DNA of 64,000 bases from JBCCEJ01 sp039030335 (GTDB lineage: Bacteria > Pseudomonadota > Gammaproteobacteria > HK1). The stretch spans positions 1 through 64,000 of the forward strand of contig JBCCEJ010000013.1 in assembly GCA_039030335.1 (NCBI GenBank). The letters run 5' to 3'. The notes under the pieces were generated by a model, which saw nothing but the letters and a program-made list of their open reading frames with translations, made no database searches and was not told the origin of the DNA. Shown here in pieces: positions 61,954 through 64,000 of this stretch; positions within the stretch are counted from its first letter, which is position 1, and every line of letters starts with the position of its first letter. Made by a program: the position numbers and the translations under genes.

Positions 61954-63717
61954 ATGCCCTGGACGCTGGTGATGCGCGCCGCCACCGCCGACAATAGTGG
62001 TCTTGTTCGTGAAGGCCAGACGCTCTTGACCCCACCGGTCCCTGCCACCCCGGGCACGCAGCCCACGCCGTCGCGGATAGCGTTGACGGCCATTGCCGCG
62101 GCGCTGGCCGCGCTGCTGGTCGGCGCGGCCTTTTCGCCCAGCCTCGACAACGCCTTCCTGTTCTGGGACGACCGCGTCTATCTGCATGACAACCCGCGCC
62201 TGCAGGCCCTGACACCTGACAACCTCTGGTGGATGTTGACCGACAGCCGCGGACCGAACGCGCACTACAACTGGCAGCCGCTAACGGCGCTGTCGCATGC
62301 GCTCGACCTCGCCTGGTTTGGTTTCGACCCACGCGCGCACCGGGCCGGCAATCTGGTGCTTCACGCGGTCGCAACGATGGCGGTGTTCGCGATCGCGTGG
62401 AGGCTGCTGCGCGCCGCGCCGGAGGCCAACTCACTATCGCCTGCAGGCACCCTGGCGGCAGCCGCGCTCGCCAGCGCGCTGTTCTCGGTACATCCGCTGC
62501 GCGTTGAGTCGGTCGTTTGGATCGCGGAACGAAAAGACGTGCTGTGCGGCGCGTTCTACCTTCTGGCTGTCGCCGCCTGGCTGCAGTTCCGGGCGAGCGG
62601 CGCGCGGCCTTGGCGCGTCGCCACCAGCGTGTGCGCACTCGGTGCGTGCCTTGCGAAACCGATGGCGGTCAGTTTGCCGATTGTGTTGGTGCTGCTCGAC
62701 CACTGGCCGCACCGGCGCTGGCAACTCCCACAGTGGCGGCGCCTCGGGCAGAACATCATCGATAAACCCGACCTGTTTGCTTACGCGCTACTGACCGCCG
62801 TGATGGCGTTGTTGGCACAAAGCGGCGGTGGCGGCATCCGCAGTCTCGTCGAGGTCGAACTGGCCGTGCGGTTCGTCAACGCCGCGCACAGCCTGCTGTT
62901 CTACGCTGGGAAGTTCCTCGCGCCGTTCAACCTGGCAACGCTCTATCCCTACTCCGCGCACGTCACCGGTCTGTCGGTGCTGGCCTGGATGGAGTTGGCG
63001 CTGGCAGGCACGCTAACTGTCTGGTCGTTGCGATCGCTGTTCGGGCGTCCATCCGCCTGGTCGACACTCTGGCTGACCACGATCGTCATGCTCGGGCCGG
63101 TGATGGGCATTGTGCAGGTAGGCGTTCAGTCGGCCGCCGACCGCTACACCTATCTGCCGATGGTTGGCGTTGCCATCCTCGTCGCCACCACGCTTTGCTG
63201 GCCGCGATGGCCGAAGCGGGTGCGCACCGCGTGTATTGCGCTGGCACTGGTGGCACCGCTCGCGCTGCTGTCGCAGACGCGGTTACAGACGCTCGTGTGG
63301 CAATCGGACCGTACACTCTGGGAGCACACGCTGGCGCTCTACCCGACGGCGTTGCCGGTCGCCCATCTGAATCTCGGCAATGCGCTGTTCAGAGCTGGCG
63401 ATATCGACTCGGCCGCGATGCGCTACGAACGCGCGCTGGAACTGGAACCCGACAATCCCCTGACCTGGGCGAATCTCGCGTGGGCGCGCCTGCGCCTGGA
63501 TCAATTCAAGTCTGCACTGGCTGCCGCCGACCGGGCGATCGAACTGGACGAAAATTCACTGCAGGGCTGGCTGTCGCGCGCGGTTGCGCACCAGTTGCAG
63601 GCACAGACCAAGCCTGCGGTCGCCGCCTATCGGCGCGTACTGGAGATTCATCCAGGCAATGCCGACGCAGTCCGCAACCTGCAACTGCTCGGCGAAACGC
63701 CAGTCCACACGAAATGA
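61954..63717 (+). CDS. TMTC-like multi-span membrane protein with C-terminal TPRs
   Basis: A 587-residue protein with around ten membrane helices (to about residue 450) and a C-terminal TPR region (about residues 465-575: HLNLGNALFRAGDIDSAAMR, NPLTWANLAWARLRLDQFKS and AVAAYRRVLEIHPGNADAV). The N-terminal luminal-type loop FLFWDDRVYLHDNPRL, then NWQPLTALSHALD, and the HPLRVESVVWIAERKD segment are typical of bacterial relatives of TMTC-type O-mannosyltransferases (GT-C fold, DD motif in WDD). It may glycosylate exported proteins or polysaccharide. It lies 77 bases after the anchored protein and overlaps the next gene by four bases. Confidence 0.83.
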   Translation: MPWTLVMRAATADNSGLVREGQTLLTPPVPATPGTQPTPSRIALTAIAAALAALLVGAAFSPSLDNAFLFWDDRVYLHDNPRLQALTPDNLWWMLTDSRGPNAHYNWQPLTALSHALDLAWFGFDPRAHRAGNLVLHAVATMAVFAIAWRLLRAAPEANSLSPAGTLAAAALASALFSVHPLRVESVVWIAERKDVLCGAFYLLAVAAWLQFRASGARPWRVATSVCALGACLAKPMAVSLPIVLVLLDHWPHRRWQLPQWRRLGQNIIDKPDLFAYALLTAVMALLAQSGGGGIRSLVEVELAVRFVNAAHSLLFYAGKFLAPFNLATLYPYSAHVTGLSVLAWMELALAGTLTVWSLRSLFGRPSAWSTLWLTTIVMLGPVMGIVQVGVQSAADRYTYLPMVGVAILVATTLCWPRWPKRVRTACIALALVAPLALLSQTRLQTLVWQSDRTLWEHTLALYPTALPVAHLNLGNALFRAGDIDSAAMRYERALELEPDNPLTWANLAWARLRLDQFKSALAAADRAIELDENSLQGWLSRAVAHQLQAQTKPAVAAYRRVLEIHPGNADAVRNLQLLGETPVHTK

Positions 63718-64000
63718 TCGGCACGGCCCTGCGTTGGTGCGACACCTACTCGCGGGTCCTGCTGGCGGGCGGCGTATTTCTCGGTATCGCGGTCCCCTCA
63801 GCGGCCGAGTGGCTCGCGCCGTATGCCATCCCTGCCGTGCTCGCATGCCTGCTCGGCGCCCTGCTGTTGGTCGACTGGGAAGGTCTCAGGGTGGAGCTGA
63901 AGCAACCTGCCCGGATCGCGGCGCTCGCTTGCATTCAACTGCTCGTCAGTCCGCTGGTCGCATGGGGCCTGTGTGTCGCTGTCGACCTTCCGGAAACGCT
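63714..64000 (+). CDS. SBF/BASS-like membrane transporter, N-terminal part (runs off the window)
   Basis: The frame opens at ATG 63714, overlapping the previous stop (ATGA), and is still open at 64000, giving 95 residues. The visible part has three helices (LLAGGVFLGIAVPSAAEWL, AIPAVLACLLGALLLVDW, and IAALACIQLLVSPLVAWGLC) with VDWEGLRVELKQP between, the pattern of the sodium/bile acid symporter-like (SBF) family. Too little is seen to name a substrate. Confidence 0.6.
   Translation, partial: MIGTALRWCDTYSRVLLAGGVFLGIAVPSAAEWLAPYAIPAVLACLLGALLLVDWEGLRVELKQPARIAALACIQLLVSPLVAWGLCVAVDLPET

Overview
The window is dense, high-GC bacterial chromosome with no rRNA, tRNA, CRISPR array or recognisable intact mobile element. 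A ubiquinone-pathway gene (ubiG), a PEP-CTERM/PrsT surface system, sigma-54-type promoters, TRAP and TauD-type proteins and an Ebo operon point to a proteobacterium, most likely a free-living (marine or sediment) gammaproteobacterium. The lineage is an inference; nothing here is a taxonomic marker strong enough to name a genus.

Layout. 1-8.4 kb: the end of a dimethylglycine/sarcosine dehydrogenase-like gene, a membrane-anchored SGNH-hydrolase-like protein, a small lipoprotein, a PEP-CTERM-like secreted protein behind a sigma-54-type promoter, an SDR, and a ubiG / DCC-protein / nei run. 8.6-17.5 kb: one same-strand cluster holding a secreted PQQ-type sugar dehydrogenase, a periplasmic cytochrome c, all six Ebo functions in the order eboD-E-C-A-B-F, and a small membrane protein. 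17.8-20.5 kb: an FkbM methyltransferase, an unusual cysteine-repeat secreted protein and a small membrane protein. 20.6-27.9 kb: a catabolic block (FAD amine-oxidase-like protein, hydantoinase/oxoprolinase HyuA and HyuB, an LLM flavin monooxygenase and a divergent NMT1-type binding protein).

28.0-31.5 kb: a selenium island made of senB, senA and selD (senC role). It predicts synthesis of selenoneine. The selD gene itself contains an in-frame TGA exactly at catalytic position 17 (GGG-Sec-GCK), followed by a hairpin with bacterial SECIS geometry, so SelD is a selenoprotein and a simple ORF call loses its first 24 residues. 31.7-37.5 kb: a pilin-like protein, an SDR, a TauD-type oxygenase, a glutamine-synthetase-like ligase, a PPOX-fold protein and a serine hydroxymethyltransferase. 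With the first gene, the last of these suggests use of N-methylated amino compounds.

38.0-43.4 kb: the PEP-CTERM TPR lipoprotein PrsT, a gene-poor 1.1 kb stretch, a strong terminator, and a classical PEP-CTERM protein transcribed leftward from a consensus sigma-54 promoter. 43.5-59.9 kb: mixed acid/CoA and redox metabolism (FAH-family hydrolase, Ldh-type dehydrogenase, PhyH oxygenase, EamA exporter, TRAP binding protein, SDRs, an adenylate-forming ligase, CaiB-type CoA transferase, M20 amidohydrolase, thioesterase, a tyrosine-phosphatase-fold protein). 60.2-64 kb: a third PEP-CTERM protein (DUF4114) behind a sigma-70-like promoter, an anchored protein of unknown function, a TMTC-like multi-span protein with TPRs, and the start of an SBF-type transporter.

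Most notable: the Sec-containing SelD inside a selenoneine locus; the Ebo operon linked to a periplasmic PQQ dehydrogenase and its cytochrome; and two PEP-CTERM genes with sigma-54 sites, one of which seems to have lost its normal C-terminus by a one-base frameshift.
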